Below are positions 8,564-15,855 of a DNA stretch of 64,000 bases, one piece after another. Source of the stretch: a virus. Below the pieces are notes generated by a model. It was not told the DNA's origin. It made no database searches and saw only the letters and a program-made list of their open reading frames with translations. Where the stretch lies: positions 1 through 64,000 of the IMG/VR virus record IMGVR_UViG_3300005842_000010; one strand, written 5' to 3'. Made by a program: the position numbers and the translations under genes. The first letter of the stretch is position 1. Every line of letters begins with the position of its first letter.

Positions 8564-9012
8564 GTCGAGCTGTCAGTCACCGTTACGGTAATGCTGAAGG
8601 TGCCGTTCTCTGTCGGAGTGCCGTGCAGCAAGCCATCGCTATCGAGTGTGAGCCCGTCGGGAAGCGTCCCAGAGCTCAGCGTGAAAGTATATGGCGCGGT
8701 ACCGCCCTCGGCCTCAAATTGGAATTCGTAGGCCACCCCGCTCTGAGCGGCTGGAGGTGTCCCGCTGGTGATATGCGGTACCGCGGCATCGGCCAGTGCT
8801 TGGGCGGCCGCGAGCGCCTGGGCATCAACGTCTGCCTGTGCGGCGATGATTTCGTCCTCAGTCGGATTCTCCAGCTCGATCGTGTGCTCGCCAGCAGCTA
8901 CGCAGCGCTCGAACTCACCATCTTCGTCACATGTCGCCGTAGCGCATTGCCTCACGTTCGCGATGGTTTGAACGCAGGGCAGCTCGTTTATGGTTGGAAG
9001 CAAAAGGCTCAT
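8560..9012 (-). CDS. Protein with He_PIG (putative Ig) domain
   Basis: The C-terminal half (about residues 78-150) is a He_PIG domain: PHITSGTPPAAQSGVAYEF, then GGTAPYTFTLSSGTLPDGLT, then LHGTPTENGTFSITVTVTDS. It stops one strand short, and that strand is encoded in the next frame at the start of the downstream gene. The N-terminal part has several cysteines (CVQT, CATATCDEDG, RCVA) and an alanine-rich helix. It is probably a virion-decorating or adhesion protein. Confidence 0.75.
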   Translation of the reverse strand: MSLLLPTINELPCVQTIANVRQCATATCDEDGEFERCVAAGEHTIELENPTEDEIIAAQADVDAQALAAAQALADAAVPHITSGTPPAAQSGVAYEFQFEAEGGTAPYTFTLSSGTLPDGLTLDSDGLLHGTPTENGTFSITVTVTDSST

Positions 9013-9825
9013 TTAATATCCCAACAATAGCGCATTTAACCCGGTTGAGCACGGATCGCACATGAAAGTTTCGCGCACTTTCAATTTTTCTTCGCACGTC
9101 CACATTAGCTCAGCGAGTGCTTTATCGTAGCCACCGGTGCCCATCGGCAGGCCTGACTTGTAGTAAGCCGCTTTCTCTGGACTGCCATAGTCGCGCTCGT
9201 GCGCAAATTGGGTGTAAAGCTGTACGGCCAGCTTGTAATCCTGTTCCTCGTTCACCAAATCTTCATCAGCCCAGGACGTCTTGATACCGTCCCACTCAAT
9301 CAAGATCAATTCTGTGCTCTGGATATATGGCGCCACATAGATGTTGCCGCGGTGCTTGGCCCATACGCCGGTGAGCGATCTGCAATTGCCATCTGTTGCC
9401 GCCGTTGCCCTGGTGAAGCCTAAAGCGAGCTGGTCCTCGAGCGCTGGCATTTCTCCCACAGCAGCAATAGCCTCACGTCCGACGCATTCCGGTTCGGGCC
9501 ATTCAACTTCGCGATAGGTAATTGCCGAACAATAATCTCGGCCATCCTCATCCTCCACCACTGTCATCAACCGAAGGATTTTACCATTCGGCATCTTGAA
9601 CACCGTCATGCCGCACTTGAAAAAGGTATTACAAAATTTGATGACATCGACGATGTTCGTTTGCTCGCACCTAACCCATTTAGCGATGTCAGCCATTGCC
9701 TCTTGAAAGTGCTGATCGTGAGCGCTCAATACACCGGGCACGACGGCATCTCGAAGATTTTCCGGCTCGGTTTCGCCCCACACCTGCGCGCGCACCTCGT
9801 TTTTAAGTGTCAGGAAGGTTTTCAC
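9013..9825 (-). CDS. Virion-module protein, 270 aa, GTG start
   Basis: The start is placed at GTG 9825, which overlaps the upstream TGA (GTGA); the product then begins MKTFLTLKNEVRAQVWG. A longer frame starting at 9906 would overlap the upstream gene by 85 nt and is less likely. The protein is mixed alpha/beta, with a C-terminal segment rich in Cys, Lys and Glu (WTCEEKLKVRETFMCDPCST). Its length and location between capsid and tail genes suit an adaptor or tail tube A-type protein, but no family was recognised. Confidence 0.6.
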   Translation of the reverse strand: MKTFLTLKNEVRAQVWGETEPENLRDAVVPGVLSAHDQHFQEAMADIAKWVRCEQTNIVDVIKFCNTFFKCGMTVFKMPNGKILRLMTVVEDEDGRDYCSAITYREVEWPEPECVGREAIAAVGEMPALEDQLALGFTRATAATDGNCRSLTGVWAKHRGNIYVAPYIQSTELILIEWDGIKTSWADEDLVNEEQDYKLAVQLYTQFAHERDYGSPEKAAYYKSGLPMGTGGYDKALAELMWTCEEKLKVRETFMCDPCSTGLNALLLGY

Positions 9826-10034
9826 GAGAAGCTTACCGCATTCAGATCGACCATCGGCACGCCAGATGGAGTTGTGAGCCATCCCATTCGGTAGCCGCAA
9901 ACGCACGGAAAGAGCAGAAAATAAACCATGCCGCCGTTATGAACGGCCTCGGCATGCTGGCCGCGCACGACCTCTCCACAATGAAGGCAATTCAGCATGT
10001 GCACCAATGGAATGATGAGAAGCTTCGGGTTCAC
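9822..10034 (-). CDS. Small cysteine-rich protein, 70 aa
   Basis: The product has two cysteine pairs (CLHCG and CVCGY) spaced as in a zinc ribbon, with histidines between. Both ends overlap neighbours by 4 nt (ATGA upstream, GTGA downstream), which strongly supports translation. Function unknown. Confidence 0.65.
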   Translation of the reverse strand: MNPKLLIIPLVHMLNCLHCGEVVRGQHAEAVHNGGMVYFLLFPCVCGYRMGWLTTPSGVPMVDLNAVSFS

Positions 10035-10489
10035 GCAATACTTTTACCTTCAACACCGCGCGCCAGCCGATCCCGCGTTCTTTTTTGAAGCCACATGAGC
10101 GCATCCTCGCAATGGGTCAGCGCCACTGCATTTTCGCGACATCGGTATTGGCCTTCCTGAAATGAGCGAAGCCTATCAATTACGATGGCCAGCAATGATT
10201 CCTGTGATATCCCATTCACTCCAGATTCCAAGACGGGTCCGTTTTGAAATGAAATCAGGGTTGTGCTGCCGACGCTCACGGAACCATCGGGCATCATTGA
10301 TATTTTCGAACCGCTTGGGCCAGAGAGAATCTTCTCAAGTTCATCAATCGTCGGTCTTGGTCCTCGCCGGACTTCTCCCCAAGAAATTTGGTATTGATGA
10401 CAAGCTCCGCCCTGCCCCGGTTCGTCGAGCACGTCAATGTTCAGTGCATCGTTTAGTCCGTTGAGTTTATGATCGGTTAATGTTCTCAT
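10031..10489 (-). CDS. Acb2/Tad1 hairpin-family protein, putative anti-defence sponge
   Basis: Residues 1-32 (DHKLNGLNDALNIDVLDEPG then QGGACHQYQIS) and the C-terminal part (LISFQNGPVLESGVNGIS, then LLAIVIDRLRSFQ, then CRENAVALTHCEDALMWLQK and RTRDRLARGVEG) match, from memory, a large phage family now linked to the Acb2/Tad1 helical hairpin; older records call it ABC transporter ATPase. Known Acb2 binds cyclic di- and trinucleotides of CBASS and known Tad1 binds gcADPR of Thoeris. This copy has an extra insertion of about 40 residues between the two halves. Binding is inferred, not shown. It is coupled to both neighbours in the late operon. Confidence 0.7.
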   Translation of the reverse strand: MRTLTDHKLNGLNDALNIDVLDEPGQGGACHQYQISWGEVRRGPRPTIDELEKILSGPSGSKISMMPDGSVSVGSTTLISFQNGPVLESGVNGISQESLLAIVIDRLRSFQEGQYRCRENAVALTHCEDALMWLQKRTRDRLARGVEGKSIA

Positions 10490-10977
10490 GTCTTTGCTTT
10501 CTTCGGCATCTTGGCACGTTTCACGACCGGCGGTTTGAACTCGGTCGGCGCGGGCGGCGCGGTTGACTGAGCGGGTATCTCCGCGACTGTCGGAGTCGGC
10601 GGCGCGATTGGCTCATTAGGCGGAGGCGGGCTAGCCACCACAGCAGCGACGTCTCTTTGCGGGACGATCCGGGTGTCGGTGTCCGAGCTCATTCCCCCTC
10701 TCGGGTTTAACTGCTCCCGCCAGGGCCGATTTAATTGCTGCCCGCCCAGTGCTTTTTTTTTCTCAACAAAATCCCGGTTGAATTCTTCCTGAGTGATCTC
10801 GGTGATTCCTCCGCGACCCTCGGACATCATCTGTTCAAATTCACCATGGATGAACGGATTCTGAGTCGCGAAATAACCAACGCGATGATCTATTGTGGAA
10901 AAGACGACCTTCGCACCGTTGCTAAGCCAAATAGGAATTTCTGGACTAAACTTTTTGTAGCATTTCCAGTCAGCCAT
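10486..10977 (-). CDS. Hypothetical late protein with proline-rich tail
   Basis: The start is set at ATG 10977, eight bases after the stop of the HNH gene; an upstream ATG at 11031 would overlap that gene. The folded part reads MADWKCYKKFSPEIPIWLS, then GYFATQNPFIHGEFEQMMSE. Similar small proteins, as far as I recall, lie beside capsid genes in soil-phage contigs. The last 60 residues are a Pro/Ala-rich, then Lys-rich tail, probably disordered. Role unknown; minor capsid or head-closure is possible. Confidence 0.55.
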   Translation of the reverse strand: MADWKCYKKFSPEIPIWLSNGAKVVFSTIDHRVGYFATQNPFIHGEFEQMMSEGRGGITEITQEEFNRDFVEKKKALGGQQLNRPWREQLNPRGGMSSDTDTRIVPQRDVAAVVASPPPPNEPIAPPTPTVAEIPAQSTAPPAPTEFKPPVVKRAKMPKKAKT

Positions 10978-10984
10978 TCGCCAT

Positions 10985-11992
10985 TTATGACACAGGCGCG
11001 ACGGTTGGCAATGGGAAAGAGAGGCGGGCACCCTTCTTCAAATTTTGGACGGCCCACAGGGGTTGAAGGTTTTTGTATGAAAAACATTCTCGTTGCTGCG
11101 CCGGATCGCTCAAATCAAAAGAGCTAACAGGGCGCTTATGGTCAGCGTGCCAGCCATAGAAACCATATGTATCCCATGTCATTCCTGGCTGAAATTGAGA
11201 TTCGATGTGGGCGCGCAATTCGGCGGTAGTGCAGCCTATCAGCTCCATGCTCTTTCCACACTTGGTCGCCCCGGACAGTAAACGACCGACCATCGTGCGA
11301 ACGCTGGACAGCAGCCTCCAAAATGGATCTTTGGCTTTCTTGGCGCGGTATTTATTCCACGACGCTCGATCTGCTGCCTGGATTTCTTCCGGCGTGCGCT
11401 TCTTTCTTGGGCGGGCGAGAAGGCGTCGATATCGCTCCCTGTTTAGAATCCTCCACCTAGCACGGCGCTCAGGATCTTGATTGTATCGCTTCCTGCGTTC
11501 TCGGTGCTTTTCACGATAAATTCTGTCGTAGGCAGCACGGGCTTCGACCATTTTACGATACTCAGATCCATCACCAAGCTTCGCCGCAGCTTTTCTAGCT
11601 CGATGCCTTTCCCTTGTCCGAAATCGAAGTGTCTCTCTATGGCGTTCTCGATATCGTTTCTGGGCTGCGTCCGACTGTTGTTTTATTATTTCCGGTGTGC
11701 GAGTTCCCTTTTTCCTCACCTCTTTAACTGTGAAGCCAAGACTTTCTCGGTACGCCTTATATTGACTGTTCTCTTTCGCCCTAACGATCTCTGGATTGTT
11801 AGTGCGCTGATTCTTTCTTCTTGCGCTGATTGCCGCGCGATTTTTGCGATACCACGCCTTTGACCATTCGTTGTGCTTTGCCCTTTGGCCTGCCTCCGAG
11901 TTTTCCGTTTCTTCTGGAGGCGATTTGCTTTGCTCTGCTATTGGACTGTCCTCCAAGCCTACCAAGGGTAACTGCATATTTGTGGATTGCAT
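10985..11992 (-). CDS. Free-standing HNH endonuclease with long basic N-terminal region
   Basis: The C-terminal HNH module has HADHKRPVSSFDLSDPAQQ, then CFSYKNLQPLWAVQNLKKG, a type common in free-standing phage endonucleases. The first 230 residues are repeated Arg/Lys/Glu-rich helices (YRERHRETLRFRTRERHRAR) of the kind that bind DNA. The start is uncertain because the first 190 nt also encode a second plausible reading frame (11799-11999). It lies in the late operon between the capsid and small late genes and is likely a homing element. Confidence 0.75.
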   Translation of the reverse strand: MQSTNMQLPLVGLEDSPIAEQSKSPPEETENSEAGQRAKHNEWSKAWYRKNRAAISARRKNQRTNNPEIVRAKENSQYKAYRESLGFTVKEVRKKGTRTPEIIKQQSDAAQKRYRERHRETLRFRTRERHRARKAAAKLGDGSEYRKMVEARAAYDRIYREKHRERRKRYNQDPERRARWRILNRERYRRLLARPRKKRTPEEIQAADRASWNKYRAKKAKDPFWRLLSSVRTMVGRLLSGATKCGKSMELIGCTTAELRAHIESQFQPGMTWDTYGFYGWHADHKRPVSSFDLSDPAQQRECFSYKNLQPLWAVQNLKKGARLSFPLPTVAPVS

Positions 11993-11999
11993 TATTCAT
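11799..11999 (-). CDS. Alternative 66-aa ORF overlapping the HNH start
   Basis: The frame reads MNNAIHKYAVTLGRLGGQSN, then IASRRNGKLGGRPKG, which has the LGxLGGxxx...ASRxNGKLGGRP pattern found in many small bacterial and phage proteins. It is the first ATG after the promoter at 12005-12033. Either this is the true gene and the HNH protein starts further in, or the HNH insertion overlaps an older gene. Only one of the two starts is certain to be used. Confidence 0.4.
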   Translation of the reverse strand: MNNAIHKYAVTLGRLGGQSNSRAKQIASRRNGKLGGRPKGKAQRMVKGVVSQKSRGNQRKKKESAH

Positions 12000-12004
12000 T
12001 TACA

Positions 12005-12033
12005 CAAATAACCCAAGCGGTAAGGATTGTCAA
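12005..12033 (-). promoter_or_regulatory. Sigma70-like promoter
   Basis: Minus strand TTGACA (12033-12028), 17-nt spacer, TATTTG (12010-12005). The first ATG (11999) is 5 nt past the -10, so the transcript would be leaderless or nearly so. It lies between the capsid terminator and the next late genes, so it can restart transcription after that terminator. Confidence 0.5.
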
Positions 12034-12037
12034 AAGA

Positions 12038-12066
12038 AAAAGGGCCGCTTTTTAGGCGGCCCTTTA
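12038..12066 (-). terminator. Intrinsic terminator after the capsid gene
   Basis: A perfect GGGCCGC/GCGGCCC stem with a 7-nt loop is extended by A/T pairs and followed on the minus strand by TTTTTCTTTT. It lies 17 nt downstream of the capsid stop codon. Confidence 0.85.
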
Positions 12067-12082
12067 TGATTTCTAAAATGAC

Positions 12083-13975
12083 TTAATACAAATTTCCGTA
12101 GGTTGGATTTTCGGTCTTACCAGTTACGATAGGCACAGCCTCATTCAAACCTTCCAGCCACCCACTATCAGATGGGCAGCTTACTATTCCGGTTTGAGTT
12201 TGCGATACCAGTGATATGTCCTTCGTCACATTCGCCATCGTGCAAGCGAACGTAGGATCCAGTCTCGCCAACTCTTCGAGCTGGCCGAGCGTGCGCTGTT
12301 TCCGGTTGCTGGCGATCATGCCGGGATAGATCGAACCGCCACGAGGACCCGGCTTGCCGATATCCAGAGCGAGCAGGAACCGTCCGCTCGACTTGATGCC
12401 TTCGTAATCAGCCGCGCTCACGAGGTCATCAAAGAATTCGTGAGTGACGAGGTTGATCGTGACTCCGGACGGGAATTTCGGCTTGAACGAGCGCCAGCTA
12501 AACCCGAGGGCATTGCTGCCTTCGTCGATGACGATGCGGGCAATGTCGCCGAATTCCTGTCGGACGTAAGCGACGAACGCGCTTTCCATGTTGGCCGCAT
12601 AAACCGAGTCCGTGAACCAATCGATGGAATTGGCCATTTTACCCTGGCTCTTGCGCGAGCGATAGATGCGATAGTTCTCATCCAGCCACTCGTAGAAGTT
12701 GAGCGTGTTGTTTTGGAGGTCGCTCACCTGGCCGCAAGTGCGGAGCTGCTCGTAAACGCCAATCATGTTGGCTCGGTAAGCGACCACTTCGCCGCCAGTG
12801 CCGGGATCAGTGTTGGTTCCGGTAACCGTGAGGATCTGCTCAAGATTCTGCCATAGGGCCAAAGTCTGATTCGCGCTAATCGGTTTGCCGAAGAAGAAGC
12901 TCATCAGCCAACGGCGTTGAAACTCTTCCTCATCCTGGCGATTGCGCTCGGCAAGCGGGAGATCTCCGAACTGTTGGAAATACTTGTTGCTTTCCATCAG
13001 GCGAGCAAACACCTCTTTGTAAGTCGAGCTCACGCAGCGGGTTCGGCGCATGGTTTGCACCCAGTACGGCACGACATGGCGAGGATCGAGCGTCGGCCGG
13101 TTCTGGCACCAGCTTTCAAAGTCGTTCACGTTATTGCCCATGGCGATGAGCAGGCCTGACGTCGGAGCCGAATCAATAGGTGTGCTAGATCCTGAATTTT
13201 CGCTCGTTATTAGCACATCCACGTAGGACAAGTCGGCTGCTACTTCCGAGGCGAGCACCTTCCATACGCCACGGGTCGAGGCACCGTTCCCGGCACGGCC
13301 AAGAAGCAATACCCGGTCACGATCGAGGAACCATTGACGGTTCATGTCGAGGCCGTAGCGAGTTACAACCCGGATCACCCGGTCACCAGCCGCTCCCAGT
13401 GCTTTATCGGCTGCTGTCAGCGGTCCAGTTACCAGTGCGGTATAGGCGCTATTGGCCTGGCCGGCTGTGATAGCCCAATAATCCTTGTTGATGATGCTGT
13501 CCTGGCGCGCTTTGACGAATGGATAAAGCAAGCCCGGCCCCCTGTCGATCTTCTCCATGTGCATCAGCGAACCAACGTCCTTCTGGGAACTCATCACCCA
13601 GTCGTACATACCGTTGATCTTGGTACCACAGGCAGCCATTTCGAATTGGGTCTGGAACCAGGCATCCATGTCACCGAACAGCCCGTCGGGCCGAAACAGC
13701 GATTCAAGCTGGGCAGGTGTCAGGTGCGCTACGCTCGCCCGCGTGATGGTTCCGCACGTATCGTAGTTGTTGGCAACCACGACGTGGCAGGGAGTCTCTT
13801 GGAAGCGCGCGCTCGTGGAGGTGACGCCCATCAGGGCAAATACGAACGCCCCGCCGGCAATGGGTACCGCGTGGCTTAATATGCCCGGCAGCGCAAGCGC
13901 TACGAGGCCGGTGAGAATTAACACGCCCAGAATCAGGACGGTTAGCTTAAACGGGAAGGACCAGGTTTTTTTCAT
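12083..13975 (-). CDS. Major capsid protein candidate with hydrophobic N-terminal region
   Basis: The 630-residue product follows portal and scaffold genes and has its own terminator, as expected for the major capsid gene. No HK97 motif is recognisable by eye, so the call rests on synteny and size. The first 55 residues hold two hydrophobic segments (about 10-30, LTVLILGVLILTGLVALALP, and 36-52), unusual for a capsid protein. Residues about 70-130 (CGTITRASVAHLTPAQLESL, then FRPDGLFGDMDAWF, GMYDWVMSS) are shared with the separate gene at 18289-18681. The RBS GAGAG sits inside a stem-loop at 13978-14024. Confidence 0.65.
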   Translation of the reverse strand: MKKTWSFPFKLTVLILGVLILTGLVALALPGILSHAVPIAGGAFVFALMGVTSTSARFQETPCHVVVANNYDTCGTITRASVAHLTPAQLESLFRPDGLFGDMDAWFQTQFEMAACGTKINGMYDWVMSSQKDVGSLMHMEKIDRGPGLLYPFVKARQDSIINKDYWAITAGQANSAYTALVTGPLTAADKALGAAGDRVIRVVTRYGLDMNRQWFLDRDRVLLLGRAGNGASTRGVWKVLASEVAADLSYVDVLITSENSGSSTPIDSAPTSGLLIAMGNNVNDFESWCQNRPTLDPRHVVPYWVQTMRRTRCVSSTYKEVFARLMESNKYFQQFGDLPLAERNRQDEEEFQRRWLMSFFFGKPISANQTLALWQNLEQILTVTGTNTDPGTGGEVVAYRANMIGVYEQLRTCGQVSDLQNNTLNFYEWLDENYRIYRSRKSQGKMANSIDWFTDSVYAANMESAFVAYVRQEFGDIARIVIDEGSNALGFSWRSFKPKFPSGVTINLVTHEFFDDLVSAADYEGIKSSGRFLLALDIGKPGPRGGSIYPGMIASNRKQRTLGQLEELARLDPTFACTMANVTKDISLVSQTQTGIVSCPSDSGWLEGLNEAVPIVTGKTENPTYGNLY

Positions 13976-13977
13976 GT

Positions 13978-14024
13978 GCTCTCATTCGTGCGCCGGCGGT
14001 AGTGCCGGTTTTCACTATGAGAGC
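13978..14024 (-). promoter_or_regulatory. RNA stem-loop overlapping the capsid ribosome binding site
   Basis: On the mRNA the 8-nt arms GCTCTCAT and ATGAGAGC pair perfectly around an inner CCGGC-ACTACC-GCCGG hairpin. The 3' arm contains the only purine-rich RBS (GAGAG) and ends 2 nt before the capsid ATG at 13975. The structure could limit capsid translation until opened, or be a processing site. Confidence 0.6.
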
Positions 14025-14030
14025 CATTAT

Positions 14031-15560
14031 CTACTTCCAGAGGACGGCCACAGCCCCTTCACCGAAGCTTTTTGCAGGTCCGGCATCAGGTTTTCCACCA
14101 GTCAACATATCAGACCCACTCGAAAGCGATGGTGGGCGCGCCGGTTCCGTTGGCCGGGCTGCTGGTTCTGGCTGTGGCGCTGGCTGCGGTTCAGGCTCTG
14201 GTTGTCGCACATTTGGATCGGCAGCAGGCTTACCATTGCCATTTTTGACGTATTTCTTCTTCGCCAGGGTGTCGCGACGCGCAATTTCGCGCTTTGCCCT
14301 GTCGGTAATATCGCTCTGAATAATCTCTTTCAGATCGCTCGCCTGGAGACAAATGCGCGTAGCTTTGAGATCGTCAAGCTTTTGCTGTTTTTGTGCATCG
14401 GTGCCCGGACCATCATAAATCTGCCGTTTCATCCGCTGCATATCGGCTATCGAGGTGAATTGCTTGCCGTTAATGATCTGTTCCTCGGCTGGGCCGTTGA
14501 GGATTTCGTTCTCAGTGGCGTTTGAATAACGGAGAATCGCGGCATGCGCCCACCGTCTATCGGCATCGTTCGGATCATTGGGATCGTGCCGGTGTGGATT
14601 GATTTGATACCCGTCCAGCTCGTCAACCTTTTCCAGCTCAGTCCTGATGGCTACCAGCTCCGCGGCAGCAGTTTTTAGGATATCGCAGGCGACTGGATCT
14701 GTCTCATCCACCTTGCCGACTGCCTCATTGCTCAGGTCCGGGCGCCCGCCACTGTCACGCAGAAGCTTGCCGAGCGCAGGATCGACGGCATCCACCATCG
14801 TAACAACAGCCTGCTCCACTCGTGATTTGATGACCGGTGCCGCTCGCTCGAATGCCTTCTCTGCCTGCTGCTTCTGAATCATCGGCTGCATCCGCTTTTC
14901 CCACAGTTCCTCGGCGCGCATCTCGACCTTGGCCTCGTCCATCGCCGCTCTATCGATTGCTGGCGCGTTTGCCTCATACCACTTGGTATGCTCGGCGTTG
15001 TCCCAATCGAATGTTTCATCCGGATTCTTTTCAAGCCAGTCATCTTGATAGGCGTAGGCCTTTTTGGAGAAAGCGATAAACTTCTCTGGCATGTCGGCCA
15101 TTTTCGGATCGTTAGCTGCCATGTAGCGCAGGATCTTGAGATCGCGAGCATCATCGGCCGTCAATTCAGGTCCATCCGAAGGCGCAGGCGATGGCGGTGC
15201 CAGTCGATCGGCCACGGCATCAGCCGCAACCCTGGCCGTACGCTGAATAGTGTCCTCGAGGCTTACGCTGACTGGCCTCGGTGCCGGGGCGGGTTCTGGG
15301 GCTGGCGCGGGCGCGGGTCGCGTTGGTGCCGGAGCGGGAGCAGGTTCAACGACAACCGGAGGCTCTGCTGGAGCAATAGCTGCCGGCGGCGCTGCAGGCC
15401 TAACAGCAGGCCGCGTATCTTCTCCCCACAACGCGGAGACAGCGCTTTTGGCCAAATCTTTGAGCTGCTCCGGCGTTGGCGGCGGCTCATTGCTGGGCTC
15501 AGGTGTTGGAATCTGCGGTTTCACCGGTTCCGGTGCCGTCCTGTGAACGATTTCGATCAT
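14031..15560 (-). CDS. Scaffold-like protein, Pro/Ala-rich
   Basis: The 509-residue protein lies between portal and capsid genes, the usual scaffold position. It has long Pro/Ala/Glu-rich ends (residues about 8-95 and 440-495, low complexity), an acidic helical centre (KKAYAYQDDWLEKNPDETF, EMRAEELWEKRMQPMIQKQQ) and a terminal GEGAVAVLWK. No protease motif is evident. It overlaps the small gene upstream by 62 nt. Confidence 0.65.
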   Translation of the reverse strand: MIEIVHRTAPEPVKPQIPTPEPSNEPPPTPEQLKDLAKSAVSALWGEDTRPAVRPAAPPAAIAPAEPPVVVEPAPAPAPTRPAPAPAPEPAPAPRPVSVSLEDTIQRTARVAADAVADRLAPPSPAPSDGPELTADDARDLKILRYMAANDPKMADMPEKFIAFSKKAYAYQDDWLEKNPDETFDWDNAEHTKWYEANAPAIDRAAMDEAKVEMRAEELWEKRMQPMIQKQQAEKAFERAAPVIKSRVEQAVVTMVDAVDPALGKLLRDSGGRPDLSNEAVGKVDETDPVACDILKTAAAELVAIRTELEKVDELDGYQINPHRHDPNDPNDADRRWAHAAILRYSNATENEILNGPAEEQIINGKQFTSIADMQRMKRQIYDGPGTDAQKQQKLDDLKATRICLQASDLKEIIQSDITDRAKREIARRDTLAKKKYVKNGNGKPAADPNVRQPEPEPQPAPQPEPAARPTEPARPPSLSSGSDMLTGGKPDAGPAKSFGEGAVAVLWK

Positions 15561-15855
15561 ATTGTTTTGTTGCGTAAACTGGCTTTAGTTCAGATGCCGT
15601 AAAACTGTACTTCTCACTGTGCTGCGCCATCAACTCGGCGACGTCTTTGTAGAAAATGGCCTTTCTCAAACATTCCCGAGATTCATCGTGCTGCGTCTCA
15701 TCACCCGCCCCCAGGTTGGCAGACTTTGCCAGAGATTCAGCCGCCAGATCAAGCAAGTGCTGGCGGTAAAGCAGGGCCGGGGTTTGGCGCAGCCATTCGC
15801 GGATTTGCCGCTGCTGCTCCACCGCCATTAGTTTCGGCAAGAGCTGTATCATCAA
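15499..15855 (-). CDS. Small helical protein between portal and scaffold
   Basis: The core EQQRQIREWLRQTPALLYRQ, then HLLDLAAESLAKSANLG is helical. It overlaps the portal C-terminus by 107 nt and the scaffold start by 62 nt; a second ATG (MAVEQQ, 15828) would shorten the first overlap. Role unknown, perhaps head assembly. Confidence 0.6.
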   Translation of the reverse strand: MMIQLLPKLMAVEQQRQIREWLRQTPALLYRQHLLDLAAESLAKSANLGAGDETQHDESRECLRKAIFYKDVAELMAQHSEKYSFTASELKPVYATKQYDRNRSQDGTGTGETADSNT

